Shown here: one piece after another, positions 61,865-64,000 of the stretch | Layout: each line of letters begins with the position of its first letter | Numbering within the stretch: the stretch's first letter is position 1 | Source: Anaerolineales bacterium UBA2317 | Lineage (GTDB): Bacteria > Chloroflexota > Anaerolineae > Anaerolineales > Villigracilaceae | Assembly (NCBI GenBank): GCA_002345215.1 | Contig: DDVH01000050.1 | Coordinates: forward strand, 82,976 to 146,975 | DNA length: 64,000 nt | Reading direction: 5' to 3' | Program-made: the position numbers and the translations under genes | The notes under the pieces: model-generated | Seen by the model: only the letters and a program-made list of their open reading frames with translations | Told to the model about the DNA's origin: nothing | Database searches by the model: none

Positions 61865-64000
61865 TTAATCACCAGCAGTTGGTGTATCTGATATTTCTTC
61901 TTGGTCTTCCGAGTTAGTTGGTGAACTGCCAACCATACCATTTTCAGCAAAACGTCCATGCACAAAGCCGGTTCCCGCAGGAATTAACTTACCGATGATG
62001 ACGTTTTCTTTCAAGCCAAACAATGGGTCGGTGGTTGAGCCAATTGCGGCACTTGCCAACACTTTGATGGTGTGTTGGAATGACGAAGCAGACAAGAATG
62101 AATCGGTGCTGAGTGAGGCTTTGGTGACACCGAGTAACACTTCACTAAAGCGTGCAGGTTGTTTCGCTTCGGCAATCAATTTTTCATTGACGCGGCGCAT
62201 TTCAAGCCTATCAACTACGTCGCCGGGCAAGTATTTTGTATCGCCGGGACGAGTCACTTGTACTTTGCTCAACATCTTGCGGGTGATGACTTCAAAGTGT
62301 TTGTCATGAATGTTTTGACCTTGTGAACGATATACTTTTTGGACTTCGGTCATCAAATACATTTGGCAGGCTTCGCGTCCTTGAATTTTCAAGATGCGAT
62401 GCGGGTTGAGTGAACCTTCGGTTAAAGGTGTACCTGCTTCTACATGTGCACCATCTTTTATAAGCAAGCGAGAGGTGTTTGGCACATCTAAAATCACTTC
62501 TTCACGTTGTTCATAAGAGACGATAATCTTGCGGTCTTTCTTTTCAACAGCCACACGCCCAGCATGTTGTGCTAAGATGGTTGCTTTTTCTTTGGTGGCT
62601 AATACTTCGCCTGCTTGCACTTCGGATTCATCTTTGGCGACAAATTTCCAATCTTCTGGAATGGCGTATTCATCATGAATCATTTCGGCATGTTCAATGT
62701 GAACTTCGCGCATGTCGGCATATTTTTCAGATTGTAAGATGCGAACCATACCACTGATTTCTGCAACGACGGCTTCACCTTTTGGCATTTTACGCGCTTC
62801 AAAGATTTCTTCCACACGTGGCAAACCTGTGGTGATATCTGCTGCAGCCGCGGCAACACCACCTGTATGGAAAGTTCGAAGCGTCAATTGTGTACCAGGC
62901 TCACCGATTGATTGAGCGGCAACAATACCAACGGCGGCACCTAAATCAACCATAATGCCACGTCCTAAATCAATGCCGTAACATTTGGCACAAATTCCAT
63001 GGTCAAGTTCACAAGTGAGTGGTGAACGAACTTTTACTTCTGCAATACCGGCTTCTGCAATTTTGCGAGCGAGTTCGTGTGTAATGACATCATCAAATTC
63101 TGCGAGGATTTCACCACTTTTTGGGTGAACAATTTTTTCTGCAGCAAGGCGACTATACATACGAGTTTGCATAGATTGACCAGCAATATCATCGGCTTTG
63201 CGAATCCAAATGCCGTCGCGTGTTCCACAATCATGTTCGTTGATGATGATGTCTTGTGCAATATCTACAAGGCGACGAGTTAAGTAACCTGCATCAGCAG
63301 TACGAAGCGCGGTATCTGCTAGCCCTTTACGAGCACCATGTGTAGAGATGAAATATTCTTGTGCTGTTAAACCTTCACGGAAGTTTGAACGAATCGGCAT
63401 GGGGATAATACGACCTGATGGGTCAGCCATCAAACCGCGCATACCGGCTAATTGTGAAATGGTTGAGAAACCACCTTTGGTTGCTCCAGAAGTTGCCATT
63501 GTGGATAAGTTACCATCTGGGTCCATGTGGCGTTTTACAGCATCAGCAACTTTGTCGGTTGTTTCTTGCCAAATTTGAATTTCGCGTTCGTTCTTTTCTT
63601 GTTCGGTTAACAAACCACGGCGGAAGTCACGCAAGACAACTTCAACCGCTTTCAAGGCTTCGTCAATAATCGGTTTGCGTTCCGGTGGGATAGTAATATC
63701 TGCAACAGCTAAAGTGGTACCTGATTTCATTGCATACTCAAAACCAATGGTCTTGACTGCATCAGCAACATTGGTAGTCACTTCTTGACCGCATAATTCA
63801 TATACTTCGGCGATTAAGTCTTTCACACCGCCTTTGTCAAGTTTTTTGTTTACAAATTGAACTTCTTCCGGCAAGACACGATTGAAGACCACACGTCCAA
63901 CCGTTGTGTCAATCATACGGGTTTGTGGCTCTGGCAAACGGATGTTTTTGTCGTCATACCAAGTTGTTACACGTAGTTTAATTTCACTGTGAACTTCTAC
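61865..64000 (-). CDS. rpoC: RNA polymerase subunit beta', C-terminal part
   Basis: The frame continues past the right edge (the last visible codon begins at 64000), so this is the C-terminal 711 residues of the largest RNA polymerase subunit. Landmarks are GATKGGFSTISQLAGMRG, REGLTAQEYFISTHGARKGL (trigger-loop region), the zinc-binding segment with CGTRDG and CELDHGICAKCYG, and AAQSIGEPGTQLTLRTFHTGG. A single exact DnaA-box-like TGTGGATAA occurs at 63500-63508 by codon chance. A strong terminator follows. Confidence 0.97.
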   Translation of the reverse strand, partial: VEVHSEIKLRVTTWYDDKNIRLPEPQTRMIDTTVGRVVFNRVLPEEVQFVNKKLDKGGVKDLIAEVYELCGQEVTTNVADAVKTIGFEYAMKSGTTLAVADITIPPERKPIIDEALKAVEVVLRDFRRGLLTEQEKNEREIQIWQETTDKVADAVKRHMDPDGNLSTMATSGATKGGFSTISQLAGMRGLMADPSGRIIPMPIRSNFREGLTAQEYFISTHGARKGLADTALRTADAGYLTRRLVDIAQDIIINEHDCGTRDGIWIRKADDIAGQSMQTRMYSRLAAEKIVHPKSGEILAEFDDVITHELARKIAEAGIAEVKVRSPLTCELDHGICAKCYGIDLGRGIMVDLGAAVGIVAAQSIGEPGTQLTLRTFHTGGVAAAAADITTGLPRVEEIFEARKMPKGEAVVAEISGMVRILQSEKYADMREVHIEHAEMIHDEYAIPEDWKFVAKDESEVQAGEVLATKEKATILAQHAGRVAVEKKDRKIIVSYEQREEVILDVPNTSRLLIKDGAHVEAGTPLTEGSLNPHRILKIQGREACQMYLMTEVQKVYRSQGQNIHDKHFEVITRKMLSKVQVTRPGDTKYLPGDVVDRLEMRRVNEKLIAEAKQPARFSEVLLGVTKASLSTDSFLSASSFQHTIKVLASAAIGSTTDPLFGLKENVIIGKLIPAGTGFVHGRFAENGMVGSSPTNSEDQEEISDTPTAGD

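Noticed and set aside
63500..63508. DnaA box in rpoC
   Set aside because: A single exact match lying in conserved coding sequence, without neighbours; chance is a sufficient explanation.

Overview
The window looks like a chromosomal segment of an AT-rich, Anaerolineae-like member of the Chloroflexota. The basis is indirect: several secreted proteins and lipoproteins with Thr/Pro-rich linkers (TPTPT type) followed by SH3-like domains, a CAP-LysM protein, tandem membrane glycosyltransferases, and many families of short palindromic repeats between genes. No rRNA, tRNA or CRISPR array was seen. Taxonomy is inferred from style and not from a marker-gene tree.

Layout. (1) 1-17,369, all on the minus strand: a surface-polysaccharide locus. 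Reading downstream from 17,369 it holds a winged-helix regulator, two sugar-nucleotide SDR enzymes (one GDP-fucose-synthase-like), a Wzm/Wzt-type ABC exporter, a capsule-synthesis-like protein, a methyltransferase, a PseB-like dehydratase, an RmlD-like reductase, a DUF4260 protein, an unrecognised 302-residue protein, a NeuB-family synthase, a GT4 glycosyltransferase, an AAC(3)-type acetyltransferase, a DUF4910 peptidase-like protein, an SpsF-like cytidylyltransferase, a membrane protein and a partial glycosyltransferase. (2) 17,508-26,482: two small membrane-associated proteins, a phosphodiesterase-like lipoprotein, a MerR regulator with its own 19-bp-spacer promoter, the pntAA-pntAB-pntB transhydrogenase operon, a membrane protein with two TIR-like domains, and a CAP-LysM protein. 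(3) 26,551-32,323: a secreted protein, a repeat-rich 580-bp spacer, and a BfiI-like restriction-modification system of two DNA methyltransferases and a PLD-fold nuclease. (4) 32,479-49,199: ettA, an ECF sigma/anti-sigma pair, tandem GT39-like membrane proteins, a BNR-repeat protein, a GAF histidine kinase, a chagasin-type inhibitor, lipoproteins, and SanA-like, HD, VOC and STAS-like proteins. (5) 49,288-56,187: a probable diterpenoid locus. (6) 56,301-64,000, minus strand: a GyrA/ParC subunit with a lysine-rich tail, two paralogous SH3 lipoproteins, a methyltransferase and the 3' two-thirds or so of rpoC.

The most interesting unit is region 5. Two adjacent genes resemble, from end to end, the Mycobacterium tuberculosis pair Rv3378c (tuberculosinol / tuberculosinyl-adenosine synthase) and Rv3377c (class II diterpene cyclase). 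They sit behind a membrane protein whose promoter region carries two related palindromes. They are followed, with overlapping stop/start codons, by a sensor histidine kinase and a stand-alone receiver, and a cytochrome P450 faces them 90 bp downstream. Both terpene enzymes have changes at key positions (Asn where Rv3378c has the cis-prenyltransferase-type Asp; DSDMT in place of DxDTT). The product is therefore predicted to be a diterpene, but not necessarily tuberculosinol. I recall a related pair from Herpetosiphon aurantiacus that makes kolavane-type diterpenes, so the enzyme families have a Chloroflexota precedent. The coupling to a two-component system and a P450 is the new-looking part.

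Secondary highlights are a tight cluster of four perfect DnaA boxes around the end of the RmlD-like gene, a 52-bp three-way-junction repeat lying inside a glycosyltransferase reading frame, the BfiI-like nuclease whose active-site spacing matches BfiI, and a recurring promoter layout with TATAAT boxes 8-14 nt before ATG and no Shine-Dalgarno sequence.
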